This document shows positions 8,396-13,871 of a stretch of DNA of 27,199 bases, piece after piece. Source of the stretch: a virus; the IMG/VR virus record IMGVR_UViG_3300046327_000092, positions 1 to 27,199 of that record, one strand, 5' to 3'. Each line of letters starts with the position of its first letter. The first letter of the stretch is position 1. The position numbers and the translations under genes are program-made. Under the pieces are notes generated by a model. The model did no database searches. It worked only from the letters and a program-made list of their open reading frames with translations, and was not told where the DNA came from.

Positions 8396-8715
8396 ACAAA
8401 TCATTACAAAATATTTACGAAAATATAAAATCGGGTAAAAAATCAGAGGAAGAAGTTATTAAGGAAAATAATAAATTCTCCAAATTTGATTTAAAAGATT
8501 ACACTGAAATAGTGTATGAGGGAAAATCTGGACACGGTGATCAAAAAGCAGTTCAAAATATGATGAATGATGCCATTTCTAAAGGTCTTATTACTGCAAA
8601 AGAAACTAAAGGTGGATGGTTGTTAAAATCTACTGATGGTGTTCATCAGGAAGCTATTCATAAAGGTGAACGTGCCTTACATTATCTTCGAAGATTTCTT
8701 CAGAAATTAAGTTGA
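8392..8715 (+). CDS. Unknown small basic protein, 107 aa
   Basis: The protein is lysine rich and helical at the N terminus, with a conserved-looking C-terminal motif GWLLKSTDGVHQEAIHKGERA then LHYLRRFLQKLS. The G-W-L-L plus H and HKG pattern slightly recalls HicA-type double-stranded RNA-binding toxins, but the fit is too weak to name it. The start codon overlaps the upstream stop (ATGA), which implies translational coupling. The stop at 8715 lies within the -35 element (8712-8717) of the next promoter. Confidence 0.7.
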   Translation: MNKSLQNIYENIKSGKKSEEEVIKENNKFSKFDLKDYTEIVYEGKSGHGDQKAVQNMMNDAISKGLITAKETKGGWLLKSTDGVHQEAIHKGERALHYLRRFLQKLS

Positions 8716-8739
8716 CATTCCAAAATAGTGTGGTAAATT
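8712..8739 (+). promoter_or_regulatory. Promoter of VWA gene
   Basis: TTGACA (8712-8717), a 16-base spacer and TAAATT (8734-8739) end 7 bases before the ATG at 8747. Confidence 0.6.
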
Positions 8740-8746
8740 TATTTTG

Positions 8747-9397
8747 ATGAACAAAAATTATACACACATCGCAATGATAATCGACCGCAGCGGAAGCATG
8801 TCTTCCTGCTGGAAAGACGTTATGGGTGGTTACACCGAACTTGTAAAACAAAATAAGGAAGAACCCGGAAAATGCACATTTACTGTTGCTGCATTTGATA
8901 CCGAATATGAGCTATTAGAAGATTTCACTGATATTAAGGACGTTAAAGATGAACTTACTGTTACACCTAGAGGTGGAACTGCACTATTGGATGCTATTGG
9001 AAAGACTATTGTTACCGTAGGTGAGAATCTTGCTAAGATGAAAGAAAAGGATCGTCCTATGAAAGTAATGGTGGTAGTGCAAACCGATGGTGAAGAAAAT
9101 TCATCTAAAGAATTTAAAAAGGAAGATATTAAAAAACTTATCGAAGAACAAACCAATACTTATAAATGGCAATTTCAATTTATAGGAGCATCTTTAGCTT
9201 CTATAAATGAAGCCAGAAATTGGGGATTTGCTGCCTCAAATATGAGCACGTATAATACTACAAACTCAAACGCAACATTCTCTACACTTGGATTGAAGAT
9301 GAGATCTGCAAGATCCGCCAATACCATGGAACAATATTGTGCGTCCGTAGCATTTAGTGATGATGAAAAAACATTATTAAATTCTGATAAAATTTAA
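8747..9397 (+). CDS. VWA (von Willebrand factor A) domain protein
   Basis: The 216-residue protein is a single VWA domain with a complete metal-ion-dependent adhesion site: D13-R-S15-G-S17 near the N terminus, the threonine in RGGTALLDAIG about residue 78, and the aspartate in QTDGEEN about residue 115. Such domains bind a divalent cation and a protein ligand. In phages they occur as stand-alone late proteins of unsettled function. I start it at ATG 8747 rather than the in-frame TTG at 8744, because the ATG fits the promoter spacing used across the window. No membrane segment or signal peptide is present. Its partner is not apparent from the neighbours. Confidence 0.85.
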   Translation: MNKNYTHIAMIIDRSGSMSSCWKDVMGGYTELVKQNKEEPGKCTFTVAAFDTEYELLEDFTDIKDVKDELTVTPRGGTALLDAIGKTIVTVGENLAKMKEKDRPMKVMVVVQTDGEENSSKEFKKEDIKKLIEEQTNTYKWQFQFIGASLASINEARNWGFAASNMSTYNTTNSNATFSTLGLKMRSARSANTMEQYCASVAFSDDEKTLLNSDKI

Positions 9398-9406
9398 TAC
9401 AGAAGA

Positions 9407-9413
9407 CTAAATA
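9407..9413 (+). promoter_or_regulatory. Late promoter-like CTAAATA
   Basis: GACTAAATA has the same core as the other late promoters, but the nearest ATG (9429) is 15 bases further on, so this would give a short leader. Confidence 0.45.
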
Positions 9414-9428
9414 AAAATACCAAAACAA

Positions 9429-9485
9429 ATGTCACATATCGAACAAGGCGGATTTTACCCAACAAGTAATCGTAAAGATTACTAA
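9429..9485 (+). CDS. Possible 18-residue peptide
   Basis: A short frame MSHIEQGGFYPTSNRKDY follows the CTAAATA at 9407. Its stop is directly followed by the first GGGAGTC copy of the terminator region. It may be a leader peptide or a tiny late protein; coding is unproven. Confidence 0.35.
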   Translation: MSHIEQGGFYPTSNRKDY

Positions 9486-9559
9486 GGGAGTCTTGTTGTT
9501 TGATATTAATTAAAACCCAAATATAATGAGACTCCCTACGAAAATAGGGAGTCTTTTTT
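9484..9559 (+). terminator. Strong terminator with an upstream copy of its 3' arm
   Basis: A 10-bp perfect stem (9529-9538 with 9545-9554) with loop CGAAAA runs into TTTTTT. The 3'-arm word AGGGAGTCTT also occurs upstream at 9485-9494. That copy could pair with the 5' arm in place of the terminator, as in an attenuator. Confidence 0.85.
9500..9527 (+). promoter_or_regulatory. Sigma70-like promoter with conserved spacer word
   Basis: TTGATA, the 16-base spacer TTAATTAAAACCCAAA and TATAAT. The predicted start (about 9534) falls inside the terminator 5' arm, so this RNA would escape that hairpin. The spacer word recurs at 9663, 13700 and 17582. Confidence 0.65.
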
Positions 9560-9571
9560 GTTAAGGATATG

Positions 9572-9644
9572 ATAGGCCCAAGACGAGGGAGTGCCTGAAA
9601 CGCCCAAGCAGCACGGAAAATTGTGCGGTCACGCGAAAGCCTGT
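9572..9644 (+). ncRNA. Candidate small structured RNA, unknown
   Basis: A 6-bp closing helix (9572-9577 with 9639-9644, one G-T pair) encloses GGG/CCC (9587-9589 with 9603-9605) and GCAC/GTGC (9611-9614 with 9623-9626). The whole is 73 bases. It has no anticodon or T-loop and does not match a tRNA. It lies downstream of the 9500 promoter and before another promoter at 9663. No family is recognised. Confidence 0.35.
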
Positions 9645-9662
9645 TAAAATGCAAATATTAAG

Positions 9663-9690
9663 TTGACATTAATTAAAACCGGATTATAAT
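9663..9690 (+). promoter_or_regulatory. Sigma70-like promoter of tRNA array
   Basis: TTGACA, a 16-base spacer containing TTAATTAAAACC and TATAAT. The predicted start is about 3 bases before the first tRNA at 9700. Confidence 0.8.
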
Positions 9691-9699
9691 CCGGGAAAC

Positions 9700-9785
9700 G
9701 ATGCCGTAGGAAAATTGGTTATCCCCACCAGACTTTCACTCTGGAGTCCGCAAGGACAGTGCGCGTTCGATTCGCGTCGGCATTG
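9700..9785 (+). tRNA. Class II (serine-type) tRNA with TTC (Glu) anticodon
   Basis: The acceptor GATGCCG pairs with CGGCATT (7 bp, one G-T). The anticodon stem CCAGA/TCTGG holds loop CTTTCAC, giving anticodon TTC. The variable region is 16 bases with a GTCC-GCAA-GGAC stem-loop, and the T arm is GCGCG/CGCGT. The discriminator is G and CCA is not encoded. A long arm with G73 is the serine-tRNA body, whereas tRNA-Glu has a short variable loop. The D arm is irregular (3 bp, with 1-3 unpaired bases before the anticodon stem). Confidence 0.75.
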
Positions 9786-9812
9786 CTATTCAATGATTTG
9801 AAGTTCGAAAGA

Positions 9813-9819
9813 CTAAATA
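9813..9819 (+). promoter_or_regulatory. Late promoter CTAAATA
   Basis: CTAAATA-N5-ATG drives the broken HNH gene at 9825; the flanking GACTAAATAATAGTATGG is identical to that at 1321. Confidence 0.65.
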
Positions 9820-9824
9820 ATAGT

Positions 9825-10581
9825 ATGGAAAATAAAAGAAGAAAGTCTATTATCTGGAAATAGAAAAATCTAAACTTATAGAAATAACAGAAGAATCTAG
9901 TAGTATCGCTGAAATACTAAGAAAATTAGGTTATGAAAAACACCTAACATCTAGGTGGTATATTATTCTCAAGAAAAGGTTAGATGAAGATGGAATCGAT
10001 TACTCTCATATTAATTTAGGGTTAGGTTCCAATTTAAATAGAAAATTTGATTGCACAGCATATACAAAAGATGAAGTTTTAGAAAAGTTAAAAATTCCAA
10101 AATTACTCCATTCTGGAGATAAACAAAGAATTATAAAATCTAATATAGTTCCACACACTAATTGCGCTATTTGTAATATTAAAAGGTCGTGGAATGGTAT
10201 AGAATTAAGTCTACAACTAGACCACATCGACGGTAATCCAACGAATAATAACCCCCCACCAACTTAAGATTTTTATGTCCAAACTGTCACAGTCAAACCG
10301 ATACGTTTTGTTATGGAGAAAAACAGAGATCTAAATGTATTGATTGTGGGACTAGGATAAATAAAATATCCACAAGATGTATCAAATGTTCAAATAAAAT
10401 CACCGGGAAACATAGTAAAAAATTCGAAATATCGGACGATGACTTGACAAAATTAGTGTGTTGTGATAAAGTTCCATTTACAAGAATTGATAAAATGTTC
10501 GGAGTTTCAGATAACGCTATTAGAAAAAGATGTGAAAATATTGGAATAGATTCAAAAACAAGAAAATTAATTAAACAGTAG
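9825..10581 (+). pseudogene. HNH endonuclease with two frameshifts
   Basis: Translation from ATG 9825 gives MENKRRKSIIWK and then a TAG at 9861. Shifting frame by -1 there continues as an HNH homing-type nuclease with CAICN, then LSLQLDHIDGNPTNN. A second -1 shift at the six-C run near 10252-10257 restores NLRFLCPNCHSQTDTF, two CxxC zinc knuckles and a helix-turn-helix-like tail that ends at TAG 10579. Both breaks lie next to homopolymers. Sequencing error is possible, but large intact frames nearby argue for true decay. The intact relative at 13965-14474 shares the same N-terminal plan. The stop overlaps the following tRNA. Confidence 0.8.
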
Positions 10582-10668
10582 GGTAGTGTAATCAGGTAAC
10601 ATGCCAGCCTCATAAGCTGGAGAAAGGTTAAAATCCCGTTGTTGGTTCAAATCCAACCCCTGCAACCA
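10577..10668 (+). tRNA. tRNA with CAT anticodon and long variable region
   Basis: The anticodon stem CCAGC/GCTGG has loop CTCATAA (CAT: Met or lysidine-type Ile). The T arm is GTTGG/CCAAC, and A73 and CCA are encoded. The variable region is 20 bases, far longer than in normal Met or Ile tRNAs. Acceptor position 1 (A) faces A72, an unpaired end as in bacterial initiator tRNAs, though the anticodon stem lacks the three G-C pairs of an initiator. Confidence 0.75.
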
Positions 10669-10672
10669 TAAT

Positions 10673-10748
10673 TGGAATATCGTCAAGTGGTTAAGACAAC
10701 GCTTTCATACGGCGTTATGCGTCAGTTCAAATCTGACTATTCCTACCA
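10673..10748 (+). tRNA. tRNA-Met (CAT)
   Basis: The anticodon stem ACGCT/GGCGT has loop TTCATAC. Variable loop 5 bases, T arm GTCAG/CTGAC, CCA encoded. With standard D-arm numbering, base 1 (T) faces T72 and is unpaired, while 2-7 pair with 66-71. Confidence 0.8.
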
Positions 10749-10759
10749 AATTAAAATTT

Positions 10760-11323
10760 ATGACAAAACTAAGACTAATAAGAGCAATAGATCCGTATAC
10801 ATTCACCCCTAGAGTTGGAATTATGGACGGTAAGGAAAAATTACTACAATTCGACTTGGTATTTAACCAAGATAATTCAGCAATAATGGGTGACGAAGAA
10901 GCTATTCTAGAATTGAAAAGATTAATTAGAGAAAAAGTAAATCCTTCTAGATATGATGAAGTTGATGAATTATTATATAATGAATTTAAGAAACCTTTAA
11001 CAATAAACGAATACCAAAACAAAGCAATTGCAACCGCAATTTATGGAGAAGGATCTTCAATAATTTATCCAACTCTTGGACTTAGCGGTGAAGCAGGAGA
11101 AGTAGCAGACAAGGTTAAGAAAGTTCTTAGAGATAATAATGGAGAATTTACTGATGAAGTTAAGAAACAAATAATTTTTGAGAGCGGGGACGTATTATGG
11201 TATTTGGCTGCATTAGCCAGAGACTTAGGATATACGCTTGAAGAAATGGCTCAAATGAATTTGGAAAAATTAGCTTCTAGAAAAGAACGTAATATGATTA
11301 GTGGAAGCGGAGATAATAGATGA
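10760..11323 (+). CDS. MazG-like nucleotide pyrophosphohydrolase with extra N-terminal segment
   Basis: Residues about 78-180 are a MazG/all-alpha NTP pyrophosphatase domain: YPTLGLSGEAGEVADKVKKV with the metal-binding EAGEV helix, then ESGDVLWYLAALARDLGYTL with the E-x2-D pair. Such enzymes hydrolyse (d)NTPs to monophosphates; phage versions may lower ppGpp or damaged nucleotides. The first 75 residues are not part of that domain. They include RAIDPYTFTPRVGIMDG, which closely resembles the C-terminal gp23 segment RAIDPINFTPRVGLMTR in this window. The gene starts 11 bases after a tRNA, with no own promoter or Shine-Dalgarno sequence. It overlaps the next gene as ATGA. Confidence 0.85.
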   Translation: MTKLRLIRAIDPYTFTPRVGIMDGKEKLLQFDLVFNQDNSAIMGDEEAILELKRLIREKVNPSRYDEVDELLYNEFKKPLTINEYQNKAIATAIYGEGSSIIYPTLGLSGEAGEVADKVKKVLRDNNGEFTDEVKKQIIFESGDVLWYLAALARDLGYTLEEMAQMNLEKLASRKERNMISGSGDNR

Positions 11324-11865
11324 TTAATAAAGACGATAAAATGTTATGGGAACTTTACTTAAAAGAATCTCCTTGGAGTTTTCCAGAACTTCCAAATGAT
11401 TTCGATTCTAAAATGGAAACCACCAATATACGAGATATCGAAAAATTAAATTGTGTAGGAACTTTCGAAGAATTTAAAATATATGAAACAGTGGTCGGTG
11501 ATAAGATAGAATTGTATTTTACAACTTCAAACGAATTAGCCGCATTTTATTCATATATTGTGAGAAATAAACAACCAATCAAAACAAAGTTGGTGTGGAA
11601 TAGTAAAAAACATATCGGAACACTTAGAAGAGTTTTTGGTGATTACATAATTCCAAAATTTAAAATTGTTGAGAGTGATGATATGATGTCCGATTCGGCA
11701 TTTAAAATGTGGCAAAAGATGATTGGGTTTTATCCACAGTATAAATTCTTTGCCAAGGTTGGGGATAATTTAATACCCCTGAAACATCCATATGACGTTT
11801 TCACATATAAGGAAAAATTGACTGATAGAGATTCACCATTCATAGTTGAATATGGTGAGAAATAA
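11320..11865 (+). CDS. Unknown protein, 181 aa
   Basis: No family is recognised. The protein is mixed alpha/beta by eye, rich in Lys, Phe, Tyr and Trp, with no cysteine motif, signal peptide or membrane segment. The start overlaps the MazG stop (ATGA), so the two are translationally coupled and possibly functionally linked. Its stop lies one base before tRNA-Tyr, so the mRNA would have to be cut from the tRNA precursor. Function is not inferred. Confidence 0.75.
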   Translation: MINKDDKMLWELYLKESPWSFPELPNDFDSKMETTNIRDIEKLNCVGTFEEFKIYETVVGDKIELYFTTSNELAAFYSYIVRNKQPIKTKLVWNSKKHIGTLRRVFGDYIIPKFKIVESDDMMSDSAFKMWQKMIGFYPQYKFFAKVGDNLIPLKHPYDVFTYKEKLTDRDSPFIVEYGEK

Positions 11866-11866
11866 A

Positions 11867-11953
11867 GTAAGTGCGCCAAAGCGAGAGTGTTGGGGAGGTC
11901 TGTAAAACCTCTGGCGAAAGCCATAAAGGGTGCGAATCCCTTCACTTACACCA
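11867..11953 (+). tRNA. tRNA-Tyr (GTA)
   Basis: The acceptor GTAAGTG/CACTTAC is perfect. D stem CCAA/TTGG, anticodon stem GAGGT/ACCTC with loop CTGTAAA. The long variable arm (TGGC-GAAA-GCCA) is as expected for bacterial tRNA-Tyr. A73 and CCA are encoded. Confidence 0.92.
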
Positions 11954-11959
11954 TACAAT

Positions 11960-12111
11960 ATGAAATTTAACGGAAAAGAATTATTTGAATTGGGAGTTCC
12001 TCCAAAATAAAATTAAGCTTTTCATAGGAAGAGACTTTTAAGTTCGGCAATCTTAATTATAAGGAAACTTATGATGAGGAAGTCGATAAATGGCTTGACA
12101 CCAAAGAATAA
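11960..12111 (+). pseudogene. Small frameshifted gene, unknown
   Basis: The ATG gives MKFNGKELFELGVPPK and a stop. With two +1 shifts (near 11998 and 12035) the frame continues as NKIKLFIGRDF and then KFGNLNYKETYDEEVDKWLD to a TAA at 12111, about 49 residues in all. The remnant resembles other short phage proteins that begin with GKELxELGVP, but I cannot name it. The promoter of the next RNA lies inside its 3' end. Confidence 0.55.
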
Positions 12112-12122
12112 GGTGATAATAT
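12095..12122 (+). promoter_or_regulatory. Sigma70-like promoter of ncRNA
   Basis: TTGACA (12095-12100), 16-base spacer, TAATAT (12117-12122). Six bases later, exactly at the expected start, begins the closing helix of the RNA at 12129. Confidence 0.75.
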
Positions 12123-12128
12123 AAATCT

Positions 12129-12250
12129 GATTCCGCAATGAGGGCATTCGTCACTAAGACGTATATCAAGGATTTTCAATGAAGGGATAACTCCCCGAGA
12201 ATAGAGATAGAATCTCAATTATTGATAAAATGAGCGACCTGATCGGAATC
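12129..12250 (+). ncRNA. Structured RNA of about 122 nt, unknown
   Basis: The ends pair perfectly: GATTCCG (12129-12135) with CGGAATC (12244-12250). Inside are GGGA-TAAC-TCCC and a GAGAT/ATCTC hairpin. No reading frame of note is present. The promoter predicts a start exactly at base 12129, and the RNA ends 4 bases before the amber-suppressor tRNA, so it is probably released with that tRNA. It has no T-loop and no anticodon arm. No known family is recognised. Confidence 0.6.
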
Positions 12251-12254
12251 AAAA

Positions 12255-12326
12255 GCTGCGTTGGGCGAGTGGTTAGCCACGAGACTCTAAATCTCTTTTA
12301 CATGGGTTCGAATCCCATACGTTGTA
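12255..12326 (+). tRNA. Amber suppressor tRNA (CTA)
   Basis: D stem GGC/GCC; anticodon stem GAGA/TCTC with loop CTCTAAA gives CTA, which reads UAG. T arm ATGGG/CCCAT, variable loop 5 bases, A73, no CCA. The acceptor GCTGCGT/ACGTTGT is weak (one T-T mismatch and two G-T pairs), so the amino-acid identity is unclear. TAG ends only one intact gene in the window (18679) and one pseudogene (10579). Confidence 0.75.
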
Positions 12327-12327
12327 C

Positions 12328-12404
12328 TTGAATGATACTTTAATTGGAAATAAGAAGACCCTACGAAATAGGAGCAATATAGGTTCGAATCCTATTCATT
12401 CAAC
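12328..12404 (+). tRNA. tRNA-like gene, possibly Phe (GAA), degenerate
   Basis: TTGAATGA pairs with TCATTCAA over 8 bp, and the T arm ATAGG/CCTAT is good. The anticodon region ACCCT-ACGAAAT-AGGAG pairs poorly, and GAA would follow C33 rather than U33. A complete tRNA-Phe exists at 16788, so this one may be decaying. Confidence 0.45.
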
Positions 12405-12408
12405 ATTT

Positions 12409-12605
12409 GATGAAGTGGCTACTTGGAGTAGCTGGTTCCTGATTCCCACTCGAAAATCAGGCGTCTTAACCTTATTTATAAGATTCAGATGAATTCTTAA
12501 TGGAGAAAATAGTCATCTATATAACATAAGATTGATAGCAAATCCGACAGGAAAAGGGTAGCCTGAAACGAAAGACCTTAGACGGTTTGAATCCGTTCTT
12601 CATCA
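12409..12605 (+). ncRNA. tRNA-like acceptor/T-arm module enclosing about 150 nt
   Basis: GATGAAG (12409-12415) pairs perfectly with CTTCATC (12598-12604), preceded by a normal T arm (GACGG, loop TTTGAAT, CCGTT) and followed by A. After the 5' acceptor strand come a D-arm-like hairpin GCTA-CTTGGAG-TAGC and a long arm GGTT..CCTGAT/ATCAGG..AACC with CTCGAAA in its loop. About 110 further bases precede the T arm. The layout is that of a tRNA with an intron or a tmRNA-like molecule, but no group I core and no tag frame could be identified. Confidence 0.45.
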
Positions 12606-12611
12606 TCGGAT

Positions 12612-12628
12612 GTTGGGTAGCTCCCAAC
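12612..12628 (+). repeat. Hairpin and tRNA 3'-flank repeat
   Basis: GTTGGGTAGCTCCCAAC forms a 6-bp stem. Its 3' flank ACTGATTTGGAT (12627-12638) recurs at 12840-12851, directly after tRNA-Pro. The region to 12688 holds no gene and looks like the remnant of a lost tRNA. Confidence 0.4.
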
Positions 12629-12688
12629 TGATTTGGATAACAATAGCGTGATAAGTCCAAAGAGAACCAAAAATAAAACGCGCACAAA

Positions 12689-12761
12689 ACCATAGTAGCT
12701 CAGTGGCAGTAGCGGGAGATTGTTAATCTCTAGGTCGTACGTTCGAACCGTACCTGTGGTG
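12689..12761 (+). tRNA. tRNA-Asn (GTT)
   Basis: Acceptor ACCATAG/CTGTGGT, D stem GCT/AGC, anticodon stem GGAGA/TCTCT with loop TTGTTAA, T arm GTACG/CGTAC, G73, no CCA. Confidence 0.92.
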
Positions 12762-12767
12762 CATGAA

Positions 12768-12840
12768 CGGGAATTGATGTAACTTGGTAGCATGAGGCAT
12801 TTGGATTGCTTTCGTTTGGGTTCAAATCCCAAGTTCCCGA
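12768..12840 (+). tRNA. tRNA-Pro (TGG)
   Basis: Acceptor CGGGAAT/GTTCCCG, D stem ATG/CAT, anticodon stem AGGCA/TGCTT with loop TTTGGAT, T arm TTGGG/CCCAA, A73, no CCA. Confidence 0.9.
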
Positions 12841-12844
12841 CTGA

Positions 12845-12870
12845 TTTGGATTTGTATTTTAGTATCCAAA
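12845..12870 (+). terminator. Hairpin between tRNA-Pro and HNH gene
   Basis: TTTGGAT (12845-12851) pairs with ATCCAAA (12864-12870) around a 12-base T-rich loop. No U-tract follows, so it may be a weak terminator or processing signal. Confidence 0.35.
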
Positions 12871-12872
12871 CA

Positions 12873-12879
12873 CTAAATA
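12873..12879 (+). promoter_or_regulatory. Late promoter CTAAATA
   Basis: CTAAATA-N5-ATG; sets the HNH start at 12885. Confidence 0.7.
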
Positions 12880-12884
12880 CAAAT

Positions 12885-13325
12885 ATGGTCAAAGTATGCA
12901 CAAAATGTAATATCGAAAAGGATGAAACGGAGTTTAGATGGAGAAATAAAATTAAGAATGATAGAAGTTGTTGGTGTAAATTCTGTTATTCTCTATATGA
13001 GAAAGAAAAATGGAAAACATCCCCAAAAACTAGGATAAAACATAATAATCAATTAAACTCTAGAAGGATACGAAATGGTCAATACGTTTGGGATTTTTTA
13101 AAAATAAATCCATGTGTGGATTGTGGAAATAACAATCCTATAGTTTTAGAATTCGATCATAGAGATCCAAATGATAAGTTATATAATATATGTGATTTAA
13201 CTTTTAAAGCATCTAATATAGAACTCTTAAAATCAGAAATAGATAAGTGTGATGTGGTGTGTTCTAATTGTCATAAAATTAGAACAGCTAAACAGTTCGA
13301 TTTTTATAAAAATATAATAAAATAA
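12885..13325 (+). CDS. HNH endonuclease, zinc-finger type
   Basis: The 146-residue protein starts with a zinc knuckle CTKCN..CKFC and carries a second zinc pair CVDCG before VLEFDHRDPNDK. The histidine of DH and the later CSNCHKIRT complete an HNH (His-Me finger) nuclease of the GIY/HNH free-standing homing type. Such enzymes cut DNA at tRNA or conserved genes and spread by repair. I take ATG 12885, which has a late promoter 5 bases upstream; an in-frame ATG at 12792 lies inside tRNA-Pro and is rejected. It appears intact, unlike its relatives at 9825 and 16412. Confidence 0.85.
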   Translation: MVKVCTKCNIEKDETEFRWRNKIKNDRSCWCKFCYSLYEKEKWKTSPKTRIKHNNQLNSRRIRNGQYVWDFLKINPCVDCGNNNPIVLEFDHRDPNDKLYNICDLTFKASNIELLKSEIDKCDVVCSNCHKIRTAKQFDFYKNIIK

Positions 13326-13331
13326 TACACC

Positions 13332-13709
13332 ATGAAAGTAAAAATAATAGATATGGATAAACCAAATGCTAATGGTAGAATATACCCATTAACAGTGGTT
13401 GAAAACGCATTCAAGAAATATAAGGAACATATGATTGATAAAGGTAGTGCCATTATCTTTAATAAGAATTCTAATGATCTTGCGAATGCTTATGGTATTG
13501 TTAAAGATATTACCATAGAAGGTAAAGAAGGATTTGTAGAATTAAAACCATTATCTCTTAATGGAGTCGAAACGTTTACATCTTTATTAGAACATAATAA
13601 ATTATCTGTAGTAACTTCAGGTATAGGAACGGTAAAGGATAATGTTATACAGGATGATTTTGAGTTAAGATGGTTGTTTTTAACAGATGATCCATCACAC
13701 TCCAATTAA
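13332..13709 (+). CDS. Prohead-protease-like protein lacking the usual histidine
   Basis: The 125-residue protein resembles the core of T4-type prohead proteases (gp21): NANGRIYPLTVVENAFKKY matches the family's NxNxRxYP..V...AVK.Y strand/helix, and VVTSGIGTV matches the serine strand (VSSRGLG). The end DDFELRWLFLTDDPSHSN resembles the DxVxxPS region. The catalytic histidine segment (family ELNHP) is replaced by AIIFNKNSND, with no histidine. It is therefore probably catalytically dead or divergent. It sits in the tRNA region and not beside the capsid gene. It might be an inhibitor or core protein, or a relic; that is inference. Confidence 0.5.
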   Translation: MKVKIIDMDKPNANGRIYPLTVVENAFKKYKEHMIDKGSAIIFNKNSNDLANAYGIVKDITIEGKEGFVELKPLSLNGVETFTSLLEHNKLSVVTSGIGTVKDNVIQDDFELRWLFLTDDPSHSN

Positions 13710-13727
13710 TTAAAACCGAAGTATAAT
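13700..13727 (+). promoter_or_regulatory. Promoter with conserved spacer word, weak -35
   Basis: The spacer TTAATTAAAACCGAAG and TATAAT are conserved, but the -35 position reads CTCCAA, constrained by the coding end of the upstream gene. The -10 ends 6 bases before ATG 13734. Confidence 0.65.
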
Positions 13728-13733
13728 CCCAAT

Positions 13734-13769
13734 ATGATAAACGAAGAACAATTTAAAAAATGCTGGTAA
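13734..13769 (+). CDS. Possible 11-residue leader or gene remnant
   Basis: ATG at the exact leaderless distance from TATAAT encodes MINEEQFKKCW and stops. It is the start of a lost gene or a leader peptide. Coding status is uncertain. Confidence 0.35.
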   Translation: MINEEQFKKCW

Positions 13770-13783
13770 AATGTAATAATTCA

Positions 13784-13867
13784 ACCCTCCGCGCCTCTCT
13801 AAATTGTAGGTATTAAATCTAGTGATCATAAATTTAATACTGTTTTATGAAGCGTAATTCGGAGGGT
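13784..13867 (+). ncRNA. Nested stem-loop RNA upstream of tRNA-Lys
   Basis: ACCCTCCG (13784-13791) pairs with CGGAGGGT (13860-13867). Inside, GTATTAAAT (13810-13818) pairs perfectly with 13832-13840. The element is directly followed by tRNA-Lys at 13872, the same layout as at 12129 and 15152. Confidence 0.5.
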
Positions 13868-13871
13868 GTTT

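Noticed and set aside
9700-9785. Selenocysteine tRNA
   Set aside because: It has a class II arm and G73, but the loop gives TTC rather than TCA and there is no 6-bp D stem.
9858-9863. Programmed -1 frameshift in the HNH gene
   Set aside because: No classic slippery heptamer plus pseudoknot is visible, and a second frameshift follows near 10255, so decay or indel error is simpler.
12255-12326. General reassignment of UAG as a sense codon
   Set aside because: No in-frame TAG was seen in the long genes, and TAG still serves as the stop of the gene ending at 18679.
12409-12605. Standard tmRNA
   Set aside because: No tag reading frame or pseudoknot series is visible and the size is too small.
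12792-12884. Upstream in-frame extension of the HNH gene
   Set aside because: It would translate tRNA-Pro and the late promoter; ATG 12885 fits the promoter spacing.
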